A stretch of DNA of 64,000 nucleotides. It comes from Planctomycetia bacterium. GTDB lineage: Bacteria > Planctomycetota > Planctomycetia > Gemmatales > HRBIN36. A program made the translations under genes and the position numbers. This document shows, one piece after another, positions 33,509 to 41,979 of the stretch; the first letter of the stretch is position 1; every line of letters starts with the position of its first letter. The stretch spans positions 1-64,000 of the forward strand of contig JAEUIE010000050.1 in assembly GCA_016795155.1 (NCBI GenBank). Reading direction: 5' to 3'. The notes under the pieces were generated by a model. The model had not been told where the DNA came from. It saw nothing but the letters and a program-made list of their open reading frames with translations, and did no database searches.

Positions 33509-36500
33509 GTGATTCGTTTTTCTCTCAGCTGCATCTTGATGTTCAGCTTTTCCTGCGTGGTAATTTCTCAGGACAGACCAGGGAAGATTGCGACAGCTAA
33601 AGAAGTAGATGTCAAAAATCCCTTTACATCGTTAAAGCTGCGCTCCATCGGGCCAGCGCTGATGTCAGGCCGCGTGGTGGGGTTGGCAGTCCATCCGGAG
33701 AATCGAGCAGTTTACTATGCTGCTGTAGCCTGTGGCGGTGTCTGGAAAACAGAAAATGCTGGTACTTCCTGGAAGCCCATTTTTGATAACGAAAATTCCT
33801 ACTCCATCGGTTGCATTACGCTTGATCCACAGAACCCGAACACAGTCTGGGTAGGCACGGGCGAAAACAACAGTCAGCGCAGCGTGGGATATGGCGATGG
33901 CGTTTACAAATCCATCGACGCTGGCCGCACCTGGACCAACATGGGGCTGAAAACCTCTGAACATATTGCCAAGATTCATATCGATCCACGCGATTCCAAT
34001 GTGGTGCTGGTTGCTGCCCAGGGGCCGCTCTGGACTTCAGGTGGTGATCGCGGCTTGTATAAGACTAAGGACGGCGGCAAAACCTGGGAGAATATCCTTC
34101 GCATCAGCGAGAATGCAGGTATCACTGATTTTGTCGTTGACCCGCGAAATCCCGATGTGATCGTAGCTGCATCCTACCAGCGTCGTCGCCATGTGTGGAC
34201 CCTGGTCAATGGCGGACCTGATTCTGCCATTCATCGCACCACCGATGGTGGAAAGACCTGGACTAAAGTTCGTTCTGGATTGCCAACCTCGGAACTGGGA
34301 AGAATCGGCCTGGCAATCTCCCCCAGCGACCCTGATGTGCTCTACAGCACCATCGAAGCAGCTGAAAAACAGGGTGGAGTCTTCCGTTCACTGGATCGAG
34401 GCATCACCTGGGAGAAGCGAAATTCCTTTGATGAGCAAGCTCAGTATTATGCACACCTGGTTGTCGATCCAGTTGACAAGAATCGCATCTATATCATGAA
34501 CGTGCTGATTCAAGTGTCAGACGATGGTGGCAAAACTCTCCGCTCCATGACAGAACGCTGGAAACATGTCGATAACCATTCATTGTGGATCGATCCCAAA
34601 CAGCCAAATTATTATCTCGTCGGTTGCGATGGTGGCATTTACGAGAGCTTTGATCGGGCAGCCAACTGGAAGTTCATCAGCAACCTGCCCATCACCCAGT
34701 TTTATGATGTAACCTGCGAACAGGTCGATTCACCCTTCTACCGTGTGTATGGCGGCACGCAGGATAACAACACGCTGGGCGGCCCGGCTCGCACCATGAG
34801 TGTGCATGGCATCACCAACAGCGACTGGACAGTGCTGGTGGGTGGCGATGGCTTTCATTGCAAGGTCGATCCGAAAGACCCCAACATTGTTTATGCAGAA
34901 TTTCAGTATGGCGGATTGTTCCGTTACGATTGGCGGACCAGTCAGCGTGTCTTCATTCAGCCTCAGCCCGGGGCTGGCGAGCCAAGCTTGCGCTGGAACT
35001 GGGATTCACCACTGATGATCAGTCCTCACAGTAATACACGTATTTATTTTGCAGCCAACAAGCTATTTCGCAGTGATGATCGTGGCGACAGTTGGAAAGC
35101 CATTTCGGGCGATCTGACTCGACAGCTTGATCGCGATCAACTCAAGGTATTCGGTAAAATCCTGCCACCTGAAACGGTTTCCAAGCACGTATCAACATCG
35201 CTCTATGGCAATATCACAGCGCTTGCTGAATCTCCCAAGAAAGAAGGGCTGATTTACGTCGGCACCGATGATGGTTTGATTCAGATTACCCAGGATGGTG
35301 GTGCAAGCTGGAGCAAAGTAGATCAGTTTCAGGGAGTGCCAGCCATGACCTATGTCGCCAGGCTGGCAGCATCACAGCATGATGCAAGCACCGTCTATGC
35401 CGCTTTCGACAATCACAAACAGGGTGACTTTGCACCCTATTTGCTGAAGAGTATCGATGCAGGTAAAACGTGGGTCGCTGTGACAGGTGATTTGCCGACG
35501 CGTGGAAGCGTACTGGCCTTTGCCGAGGATCATGTCGATCCCAAGCTGCTCTTTGCAGGTACCGAGTTTGGTCTCTATTTCAGCCAGGATGGCGGTCATC
35601 ATTGGCATCGGTTGAAAAGTGGACTACCTACCATCGCTGTGAGGGATTTGTGTATTCAACAACCCATGAACGATCTGCTGGTGGGAACCTTCGGCAGAGG
35701 ATTCTACATTCTTGATGACTATTCCCCGCTGCGAACTGCAGCTTCCGAATTGGAGAAACCTGCAGCGCTTCTGCCCATCCGCGATGGTTTTCTGTACATG
35801 CAGACAACCCAGTATGGCGGTCGAGGCAAAGCCTCGCTGGGTGAAGATTTCTACACAGCACAAAACCCTGATTTCGGTATGACCTTTACCTATCACCTGA
35901 AAGAAGGCACGAAATCCATCAAGCAGTTGCGTAAAGATAAAGCCAAAAAGGATGACACTTTCTACCCCAAGATGGAGGAACTGCGGGCTGAAGAAGAAGA
36001 GGAGGCTGCAGCAGTAATAATCACCATTCATGATGCTCAGGGTAAACCCATCAGGCATATCAATGCGCCAGCCGGTGCCGGGCTGCATCGGGTCAATTGG
36101 GATTTCCGACGGGCCGCTGCTACGGCACCGCGGGCCAGTTCAGGGGATGAGGGTGAAGAAACATTCCGCGGTCCGCCTGGCGGTCCCTTGGTTCAGCCTG
36201 GCGATTATCAGGTATCGCTGGCATTGAAAACACAGGGGCAACTGAAACCACTGATAGGCCCTACGAATTTCAAAGTGAAATACGTTGGCGCTATGCCGCT
36301 TCCCGTGGACGAGAGGAATCAGCTCGAAACGTTCCAGCAGAGTGTAATTGCCTTGCAGAAAGAGCTGACCGCAGTGCAGGGACTTTCCAGCGAAGCCACC
36401 ACGAAACTGGAAGCTATCAAAGCTGTTCTGGATACTTTTCCCGCTGCATCAGCTGAATCCAGGCAGAAGGTGCGAAACATCCTGGCCGAGCATCGCAAAA

Positions 36501-36772
36501 TGCTCAGATTACTCAACGGCGATGGCTTCCTGCGCAGCCGCAATGAAAATGCTCCGACATCCATTGCAGAACGGGTAGGCTTTGCTGCTGGTGCCACACG
36601 TAGCATCATTTACAAGCCAACCGGCACACAGAAAGAACAGTATGAGATTGCCCGAAAAGAATTGGAAGCTGTAGGCAAGGAAGTGCGTGAGCGATTACAG
36701 GTTGAGGTCAAAGCTCTCGAAACTTATCTTGAACAGATCGGTGCTCCCTGGACTCCAGGAAGAATGAAGTAA
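33509..36772 (+). CDS. Exported VPS10/Asp-box beta-propeller protein
   Basis: This 1087-residue secreted protein has a signal peptide (IRFSLSCILMFSFSCVVIS) and then many Asp-box (BNR) repeats of the S-x-D-x-G-x-T-W type, such as SIDAGRTWTNMG, TKDGGKTWENIL, TTDGGKTWTKV and SLDRGITWEKR, spread over residues 80-700. This is a ten-bladed VPS10/sortilin-like or glycoside hydrolase-like propeller. The last 300 residues are helical and charged, with a DxD-free region of no known family. Homologues are widespread in Planctomycetes, often annotated as glycosyl hydrolase, but no activity is established for this subgroup. A 14-pair hairpin lies just beyond the stop. Confidence 0.87.
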   Translation: MIRFSLSCILMFSFSCVVISQDRPGKIATAKEVDVKNPFTSLKLRSIGPALMSGRVVGLAVHPENRAVYYAAVACGGVWKTENAGTSWKPIFDNENSYSIGCITLDPQNPNTVWVGTGENNSQRSVGYGDGVYKSIDAGRTWTNMGLKTSEHIAKIHIDPRDSNVVLVAAQGPLWTSGGDRGLYKTKDGGKTWENILRISENAGITDFVVDPRNPDVIVAASYQRRRHVWTLVNGGPDSAIHRTTDGGKTWTKVRSGLPTSELGRIGLAISPSDPDVLYSTIEAAEKQGGVFRSLDRGITWEKRNSFDEQAQYYAHLVVDPVDKNRIYIMNVLIQVSDDGGKTLRSMTERWKHVDNHSLWIDPKQPNYYLVGCDGGIYESFDRAANWKFISNLPITQFYDVTCEQVDSPFYRVYGGTQDNNTLGGPARTMSVHGITNSDWTVLVGGDGFHCKVDPKDPNIVYAEFQYGGLFRYDWRTSQRVFIQPQPGAGEPSLRWNWDSPLMISPHSNTRIYFAANKLFRSDDRGDSWKAISGDLTRQLDRDQLKVFGKILPPETVSKHVSTSLYGNITALAESPKKEGLIYVGTDDGLIQITQDGGASWSKVDQFQGVPAMTYVARLAASQHDASTVYAAFDNHKQGDFAPYLLKSIDAGKTWVAVTGDLPTRGSVLAFAEDHVDPKLLFAGTEFGLYFSQDGGHHWHRLKSGLPTIAVRDLCIQQPMNDLLVGTFGRGFYILDDYSPLRTAASELEKPAALLPIRDGFLYMQTTQYGGRGKASLGEDFYTAQNPDFGMTFTYHLKEGTKSIKQLRKDKAKKDDTFYPKMEELRAEEEEEAAAVIITIHDAQGKPIRHINAPAGAGLHRVNWDFRRAAATAPRASSGDEGEETFRGPPGGPLVQPGDYQVSLALKTQGQLKPLIGPTNFKVKYVGAMPLPVDERNQLETFQQSVIALQKELTAVQGLSSEATTKLEAIKAVLDTFPAASAESRQKVRNILAEHRKMLRLLNGDGFLRSRNENAPTSIAERVGFAAGATRSIIYKPTGTQKEQYEIARKELEAVGKEVRERLQVEVKALETYLEQIGAPWTPGRMK

Positions 36773-36779
36773 TAAAAAC

Positions 36780-36811
36780 AACAAGCCGACAGGTTTCCCT
36801 GTCGGCTTGTT
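36780..36811. terminator. Bidirectional terminator hairpin between convergent genes
   Basis: The 14-base stem AACAAGCCGACAGG (36780-36793) pairs perfectly with its complement at 36798-36811 around a TTTC loop. On the minus strand it is followed by a T-rich stretch (GTTTTTATT), a good intrinsic terminator for the TIGR03000 gene; on the plus strand the T tract is weak. Confidence 0.85.
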
Positions 36812-36830
36812 CATTGATGATTCATACACA

Positions 36831-37502
36831 TTAGCGGTTGCTGGCAGTACGAATATCATTCAGGCTGCTGAATTCTTCTCGAATATCAGCGCCTGCTTTC
36901 ACCAGTACCGTCTTCGTTTCACTCTGAACTACGCCATCACGAATCACTTCGGCTTTCATGACATAGCGGTATTCCTGGCCGTTATCGAGGTCGGGAGTCA
37001 TGAAAGTACGGATTGATTTATCGATAGTACGTGTCAGTTGGCCATCCACATACAGCTTGGCATCAGCAGGCAAGGAAATGGAAACCTTGGCTGGTGCTGC
37101 TGCATCGGGTTTCTTTTCAGGCTGAGCAGGTGTTTCATAGCTGGGAGTATAGGAGGAGGAGTGAACTGCTCCACCGCAACTGGAACCGCTGCAGCCATAG
37201 CAGCTGTGTCCACCCGTGCAACTACCGGTGTAATAATAGTACGAACCATGGCAACTGCCTGAACAGCTGGAGCCGTAGCAGCTGGAGCCATAGCAGGTGG
37301 AACCGTAGCACGAAGAATAGCCAGAGCAGGAGCCTTGGCAGCTGCCGTAACAACTACTGCCGTAGCATCCGCGACTGCCATAGCAACCGCCTGTGCAACT
37401 GGCGTATGAAGAGCCTTGGCAACCACCGTAACAACTGCGCTTGTGGCAGTCGATGGTGGTAGCTGGTGTGGATAAGGTGGCCATCAAGACCAGACTATAC
37501 AT
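36831..37502 (-). CDS. TIGR03000-type protein with Cys/Gly/Ser/Tyr-rich repeat
   Basis: From the ATG at 37500-37502 (GGAGG six bases upstream) this is a 223-residue exported protein. After a short hydrophobic start, residues about 15-115 consist of imperfect repeats of CYGSSCYGS type, with many Cys and Tyr and almost no charge. The C-terminal 80 residues (KVSISLPADAKLYVDGQLTR, then FMTPDLDNGQEYRYVMKAEV) match the TIGR03000 domain, which I know only from Planctomycetes. The Cys content would allow many disulphide bonds. A role in the cell wall or a surface layer is plausible, but no function is known for the domain. Confidence 0.9.
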   Translation of the reverse strand: MYSLVLMATLSTPATTIDCHKRSCYGGCQGSSYASCTGGCYGSRGCYGSSCYGSCQGSCSGYSSCYGSTCYGSSCYGSSCSGSCHGSYYYYTGSCTGGHSCYGCSGSSCGGAVHSSSYTPSYETPAQPEKKPDAAAPAKVSISLPADAKLYVDGQLTRTIDKSIRTFMTPDLDNGQEYRYVMKAEVIRDGVVQSETKTVLVKAGADIREEFSSLNDIRTASNR

Positions 37503-37914
37503 GTGCATCCTCCAATATCATTCAGCTTGAGGCCCGACGTACCCCGCCGTGTTTCCCCAAACAATCGTTGGTACTCTAGAAATGTTAAATTGGGCAATAT
37601 GGAGTTGCAATTGCTAATTAGCTAATTTAGCTGGATAATGAATCCAGACCTGTCGTAAAAGATGGTACAGCTTAACATCATGCCTGAATTCTGCTTATTG
37701 CATTTTGCGTAAGTCTATTTATTGAAACATGTTGCGAAATAATTGCGTGAACTTTCATACTGTCAAATGTGTCTAATGCATAAAGACTTCGTGACGAAGT
37801 CTTAATGAGTATTGTCATTTGCGTCAATCAATGACTATACTTTGAAGTATCCTCTCTTTGGCATCCTCTCTCTGCCTGACGTTTGAACAACCTGTCTTTT
37901 GCAGAGATGGAGCA
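37503..37914. other. 412-base AT-rich intergenic region
   Basis: No convincing gene is seen here on either strand. It carries the RBS and promoter side of the TIGR03000 gene (minus strand) and of the HAD gene (plus strand). It contains two palindromes: AATTAGCTAATT (37616-37627) and AAGACTTCG-TGA-CGAAGTCTT (37783-37803). It is clearly more AT-rich than the surrounding genes. An open frame from 37858 to the HAD start is an extension of that gene, not a separate one. Confidence 0.7.
37783..37803. promoter_or_regulatory. Perfect 9-base inverted repeat upstream of the HAD gene
   Basis: AAGACTTCG (37783-37791) and CGAAGTCTT (37795-37803) flank TGA. It lies 112 bases upstream of the chosen HAD start and has no T tract, so it is more likely an operator than a terminator. 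No second copy was found in the window. Confidence 0.4.
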
Positions 37915-38796
37915 ATGAAACACGGCTATCTGATCGACATGGATGGGGTTCTCTACCGAGGTTCGGTATTGATACCCGGGGCAGATCAATTCATCCATCA
38001 ACTTCGCGAACGTGACATTCCCTTTCGCTTTCTGACCAACAACAGCCAGCGAACACGGCTGGATGTCGTTGCCAAGCTGTCGCGCATGGGAATCATGATT
38101 GAAGAAGAGCATGTCTTTACCTGTGCGATGGCCACTGCACGCTACCTGGCTCAGCAAAAACCCAATGGCACTGCCTTTGTCATTGGCGAAGGCGGCTTGC
38201 TCAATGCCCTGCATATGAACGGCTATGCTGTTGTCGATCACGATCCGGACTATGTGGTGGTTGGAGAAGGTCGCACCTTCAATCTGGAATTGGTGGAGAC
38301 TGCAGTCAGGCTCATCAGCAATGGCGCCAAGCTGATTGCCACCAATCTCGATCCGAGTTGCCCCACGCACAACGGCATCAGGCCTGGCTGCGGTGCCCTG
38401 GTAGCCTTACTCGAAACGGCAACCGGAGTGAAAGCATTCAGCGTTGGCAAACCCAGCCCGATCATGATGCGAGCTGCTCGAAAGGAGCTAGGGTTGACCA
38501 CGGATGAAACCACGATGATCGGCGACACGATGGAAACCGATATTCTCGGCGGAGTGCAACTCGGTTTTCACACGGTATTGGTTCTCAGCGGTGGCACGCG
38601 GGAAGAAGACCTCGAGCGTTTTGCGTATCGCCCTGATATGGTGGTGGAATCACTGGCCTTTCTGGTGGAAGTGCTGGAAAGACACGATTGGATTCCACCC
38701 TGGCTGCACCAGCAGGAAAATGATACTCCGCCACCCCCAGTCAAACTGTCGCCACGGCGTTCGGTGAAGTATGCACTTTCTGCAGCGAGAAAGTAA
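37915..38796 (+). CDS. HAD-IIA family phosphatase, NagD-like
   Basis: I start the protein at ATG 37915, giving 293 residues that begin KHGYLIDMDGVLYRG, the first HAD motif with the nucleophile Asp. Further motifs are the cap-class IIA pattern FLTNNSQRTR, the Lys motif GKPSPIMMRAARKELG and MIGDTMETDILGG. NagD-type enzymes dephosphorylate UMP, GMP or small sugar phosphates in the cytoplasm. The family's TNN motif is a good class IIA marker. The C-terminal 40 residues (PPPPVKLSPRRSVKYALSAARK) are basic and Pro-rich and are absent in most relatives. An in-frame start at 37858 is not needed. Confidence 0.9.
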   Translation: MKHGYLIDMDGVLYRGSVLIPGADQFIHQLRERDIPFRFLTNNSQRTRLDVVAKLSRMGIMIEEEHVFTCAMATARYLAQQKPNGTAFVIGEGGLLNALHMNGYAVVDHDPDYVVVGEGRTFNLELVETAVRLISNGAKLIATNLDPSCPTHNGIRPGCGALVALLETATGVKAFSVGKPSPIMMRAARKELGLTTDETTMIGDTMETDILGGVQLGFHTVLVLSGGTREEDLERFAYRPDMVVESLAFLVEVLERHDWIPPWLHQQENDTPPPPVKLSPRRSVKYALSAARK

Positions 38797-38817
38797 ACGA
38801 GGGGTGAGGGAAGTGGG

Positions 38818-38839
38818 GGCAGGGTTGAATTAACCTGCC
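38818..38839. terminator. Weak hairpin at convergent gene ends
   Basis: GGCAGGGTT and AACCTGCC form an imperfect stem with a GAATT loop across the gap between the HAD gene and the GlsB-like gene, overlapping the latter's stop. There is no T tract on either strand, so terminator function is uncertain. Confidence 0.35.
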
Positions 38840-39090
38840 TTGCCCTTTGTCGCCAATCCATACAGGAACAGCACGAGTACGCCGCCGCCAACGGCCAGTG
38901 CCATGCTGCGCAGATCAAATCCGGTAACATCACCAAAGCCAAGCAGCGTGCCGATGAAACCGCCGACCACGGCACCCACAATTCCAATGATGATGGTGAC
39001 AATCAAGCCACCCGGATCTTTGCCGGGATTGAGAAACTTTGCGATCACACCTGCCAGTAAGCCGAAAACAATCCACAATACAATACCCAT
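38830..39090 (-). CDS. GlsB/YeaQ/YmgE-family small membrane protein
   Basis: From the ATG at 39088-39090 (GGAG six bases upstream) it is an 86-residue protein with about three membrane helices. It starts with MGIVLWIVFGLLAGVIAKFL, the family start, followed by the polar NPGKDPGGLIVTIIIGIVGA segment and a final helix MALAVGGGVLVLFLYGL with a Lys/Gly tail. The 'transglycosylase-associated' family is widespread and its role is unclear, with links to stress. The upstream ATG at 39102 adds four residues and lacks a ribosome site. Confidence 0.9.
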   Translation of the reverse strand: MGIVLWIVFGLLAGVIAKFLNPGKDPGGLIVTIIIGIVGAVVGGFIGTLLGFGDVTGFDLRSMALAVGGGVLVLFLYGLATKGKAG

Positions 39091-39183
39091 GATTGTCTCC
39101 ATTTTAGTTGGTAAATACTCATCTCCACTTTATCCTTTCAGTGACAGGTATGCTAATCTATTCCATCAATATGGAGTGCAGCG

Positions 39184-39756
39184 ATGGCGGATAAAGTTAG
39201 TGAGGCTATGGATTCCATGGCCCGCAACCTGCAGGAAAAGACAGGTAAATCGCTTGATCAGTGGGTGGCAATCGCAAAGAAGTCGGGCCTGGCCAAGCAT
39301 GGTGAAATGGTGAAATTTCTCAAGACCGATCATGCTATGGGACATGGTTATGCCAACATGGTGGCCCATGCCTTACTCAATCCCGATGTGCTCAAGAAGA
39401 CAGATAATGCCGAGTCTGATCTGCTCGAAAGACAATATGCTGGCGCCAAGGCCGCGCTACGTCCCATCTATGATAAGTTGCTGAAAGCAGTACAGGCCTT
39501 TGGAAGTGATGTCGAAGTCTCTCCCAAGAAAACCTATGTCAGCCTGCGCCGTTCCAAACAGTTTGCCCTGGTACAGCCCACGACAGCGACTCGTCTCGAT
39601 GTGGGCATCAATCTGAAAGGCGTCAAGCCAGCGGGCCGACTGGAAGCCTCTGGCAGTTTCAATGCCATGGTGACGCATCGGGTCAGAGTGGAAGATATTA
39701 AACAGCTAGATGCAGAATTGTTCTCCTGGCTCAAGAAGGCTTACGAGTCCGCGTGA
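39184..39756 (+). CDS. DUF4287/DUF5655-like protein, copy 2
   Basis: This 190-residue cytoplasmic protein shares its layout with 9340-9951: the KTGKSLDQWVAIAKKSG start, a GHGYANMVAHALL segment, and the C-terminal part SDVEVSPKKTYVSLRRSKQF, TATRLDVGINLKGVKP and ELFSWLKKAYESA. In both copies the C-terminal part looks like DUF5655. The two differ by a large share of residues, so the duplication is old or the genes arrived separately. A good terminator follows (39797-39842). Function is unknown. Confidence 0.85.
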   Translation: MADKVSEAMDSMARNLQEKTGKSLDQWVAIAKKSGLAKHGEMVKFLKTDHAMGHGYANMVAHALLNPDVLKKTDNAESDLLERQYAGAKAALRPIYDKLLKAVQAFGSDVEVSPKKTYVSLRRSKQFALVQPTTATRLDVGINLKGVKPAGRLEASGSFNAMVTHRVRVEDIKQLDAELFSWLKKAYESA

Positions 39757-39796
39757 GCGCAGTGGCATCGATACCACTACAGTCATATTCTTGATA

Positions 39797-39842
39797 CAAG
39801 CAGGTGCATACGGTAATCGACCGTGTTCATCTGCTTGTTTTT
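39797..39842 (+). terminator. Rho-independent terminator after DUF4287-like copy 2
   Basis: CAAGCAG (39797-39803) pairs with CTGCTTG (39831-39837), an inner stem ACGGT (39810-39814) pairs with ACCGT (39820-39824), and TTTTT follows. It ends 29 bases before the start of the next plus-strand gene. Confidence 0.8.
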
Positions 39843-39871
39843 CTGAATGTTCACGGAACGGAGTGGCTGGT

Positions 39872-40435
39872 ATGAAACTCTGGATTGCCTTTGTAATCGG
39901 TGCCGGTTTGTGCTGGGGCACGTATGTCCCGTTGATTACTCACGGCGGCAAATCGCTGGCAGCTAACCCACAGGGAATTGGCAATCGCCTGGCAGCAATT
40001 CTCTGTGTAGGCGGTGCTTATGTACTCATCGCAATTATCATTCCTATGGTGATTTTCTTTCTGAACGGCACCAGCAATTTGAAATGGACTACCAATGGAA
40101 TTTTCTTTTCTTCGATGGCAGGAGTAGCCGGTGCTCTGGGTGCAGTGTGCGTGGTTTTTGCAACTGCCAATGCAACCCAGGAAGATAGACTCTACATCGC
40201 TCCAGTTATTTTTTCTCTTGCGCCAATCATCAACACGATATGCAGTTTGTTCTGGCACCCCACGACTGAAAATGCCTGGCATATTGGTCTGCCCAAAGTA
40301 CCACCCGGTATGCTGTTCTATGCAGGTATCCTGATGGCAGCAGTTGGAACCTTCCTGGTGCTCTACTCCAAGGAAGCTTCGGAAGCCCCAGCAGCCAAGC
40401 CAAAACCAACAGTAGTCGAAAGTAAGCCAGCTTAG
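39872..40435 (+). CDS. Multi-helix membrane protein, function unknown
   Basis: From the ATG at 39872 (GGAACGGAG upstream) this 187-residue protein has about five membrane helices, with WIAFVIGAGLCWGTYVPLIT at the start and a last helix FYAGILMAAVGTFLVLYS. The start GAGLCWGTYVPLITHGGKSL resembles one half of drug/metabolite and RhaT/GRP-type sugar transporters, which have a doubled bundle of five helices. With only one half it would need to dimerise. The C-terminal tail is Pro/Ala/Lys rich. I cannot assign a substrate. Longer upstream starts lie within the terminator and are rejected. Confidence 0.7.
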   Translation: MKLWIAFVIGAGLCWGTYVPLITHGGKSLAANPQGIGNRLAAILCVGGAYVLIAIIIPMVIFFLNGTSNLKWTTNGIFFSSMAGVAGALGAVCVVFATANATQEDRLYIAPVIFSLAPIINTICSLFWHPTTENAWHIGLPKVPPGMLFYAGILMAAVGTFLVLYSKEASEAPAAKPKPTVVESKPA

Positions 40436-40452
40436 GGGGCAGTCTCAAAAAG

Positions 40453-41832
40453 TTATTTTCGCATTCTCGGACGAACGGGTCCGGGCTGCATCGGATTAAA
40501 CGGGTTGAATTGATCGGGCATCATGGCCTGATCAATGCGCGGCAACTCGCCAAGAACAACCTCGATATTCAGACGTTCCAGTTTTCCTGGTCGTCCGGTG
40601 ATGCCTCGCACTATTTCCAGAACCACGCGATCATTTGGTCGAAGTTCTCGGATATGATGACGCAATTCTTCATCATTTCGAATTGGAAATTCCTTGTCTT
40701 TGTGTTTCAGTCGAATTACCAGATCGTTGACGAGCAGCCCGGCTTTCTCAGCAGCGGAATCGGTCGCAACATTGCCAATGACTGCACCGCCAGCTACTCC
40801 TGCTTTTGATGCCAGACGTGGATCAATATTTCCCAAGCTGACGCCCAGATAGCCACGTGTAATCTTGTGTGGCGGTTTCAGGAGCGTTTCAACTACTTCC
40901 TTAACCGTGTTGCTGGGTATGGAAAAACCCACGCCATTACTTCCTGAGCTGCCATTCTGGGTTGCGATGGCAACATTGATGCCTATCACTCTTGCTTTGA
41001 GATCAAGCAGCGGTCCGCCTGAGTTGCCGACATTGATCGCTGCATCAGTCTGCAGCACTTCGGTTTCCACCTGTCGGAGTTCCGTGCGTCCCTTGGCACT
41101 GATGATGCCAGTCGTCACTGATTGCTTGAGTCCGAACGGACTGCCGATCGCAACAACCCAGTCGCCAACAGAACACAGATCACTGTCGCCCCATTCAGCC
41201 GCCACCAGGTTGTCGAAATCAGCGGCATCAAACTGAATCACTGCCAGGTCGTAGAACGGATCATGGTAGATCGCAGAAGATTCCACATACACCGTTCTGC
41301 CTGACGAGAAATTGATTCCTACCCTGTCAGCTACTTCATAGCGATCCGCCTTGGTGGGATTATGAATGACATGGCTGTTGGTGACCACATAACCCACAGG
41401 CAGGCCATCGACATCTTTCGTGATTTTGTAGATGACACCCGACCCTTCGCCTGCTTTGGCAAACCCCCGTTCGGTTTGAATGATGTTCGAGATATTAACT
41501 ACCGATGGTCCGGCTTTTGCTGCCACCGCCTTGAAGGCAGAAGGCGCGATATCCAGTTTCGCAAGTTTTTCTCCAGCAGCCTGGGCTTCCGCTTTCAGGC
41601 GAGCCTCGTTCTTGCGAAATTCAAATTCAGCTTCTGCTCTCGCGTCAGCTTCACGCAACCGAATCTTCTGGGCGACATCCGAATCATTCCACTGTTTGTG
41701 CAGTATGGGAAACAGATAGGCGCCGGCGGCTATGAGCATGCCTGCGCCAAACAGAAAGCCAATAAAAAAACCTCCCGAACTGGCACGCGGTTCGGGATAG
41801 CCTGGAGCATCAAATCGTGGGTCGTAGCTCAT
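40453..41832 (-). CDS. HtrA/DegP-type serine protease with PDZ domain
   Basis: This 459-residue membrane-anchored protease has a membrane helix (about 22-44), then a charged helical linker rich in Glu/Ala (55-95), a trypsin-like domain with His154 in TNSHVIH, Asp195 in YDLAVIQ and Ser271 in NVGNSGGPLL, and one C-terminal PDZ domain (about 330-430: YLGVSLGNIDPRLASKAGVA). DegS- and HtrA-type proteins degrade or sense misfolded envelope proteins. The single PDZ domain and N-terminal anchor fit DegS or HtrA of Gram-positive bacteria. The end is Pro-rich. Neighbouring genes on both sides are unrelated. Confidence 0.92.
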   Translation of the reverse strand: MSYDPRFDAPGYPEPRASSGGFFIGFLFGAGMLIAAGAYLFPILHKQWNDSDVAQKIRLREADARAEAEFEFRKNEARLKAEAQAAGEKLAKLDIAPSAFKAVAAKAGPSVVNISNIIQTERGFAKAGEGSGVIYKITKDVDGLPVGYVVTNSHVIHNPTKADRYEVADRVGINFSSGRTVYVESSAIYHDPFYDLAVIQFDAADFDNLVAAEWGDSDLCSVGDWVVAIGSPFGLKQSVTTGIISAKGRTELRQVETEVLQTDAAINVGNSGGPLLDLKARVIGINVAIATQNGSSGSNGVGFSIPSNTVKEVVETLLKPPHKITRGYLGVSLGNIDPRLASKAGVAGGAVIGNVATDSAAEKAGLLVNDLVIRLKHKDKEFPIRNDEELRHHIRELRPNDRVVLEIVRGITGRPGKLERLNIEVVLGELPRIDQAMMPDQFNPFNPMQPGPVRPRMRK

Positions 41833-41979
41833 ATCTCATTCCGGTGTTAGGTTCGACACTATTATACGTCAAGGCTGGCTTCCTAGCAGGGTATGCCATG
41901 CATTGTTCCTGAACAAGTTCATTGCGTTGTCATGATTGTCTGTTATGCTGTGAAAAACACGGAGTACACGAGGTTTCCA

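Noticed and set aside
37031-37462. Open frames opposite the Cys/Gly/Ser/Tyr repeat
   Set aside because: They result from repeat codon bias in the TIGR03000 gene; Ser/Arg/Asn-rich or Ala-rich low-complexity translations have no gene features.
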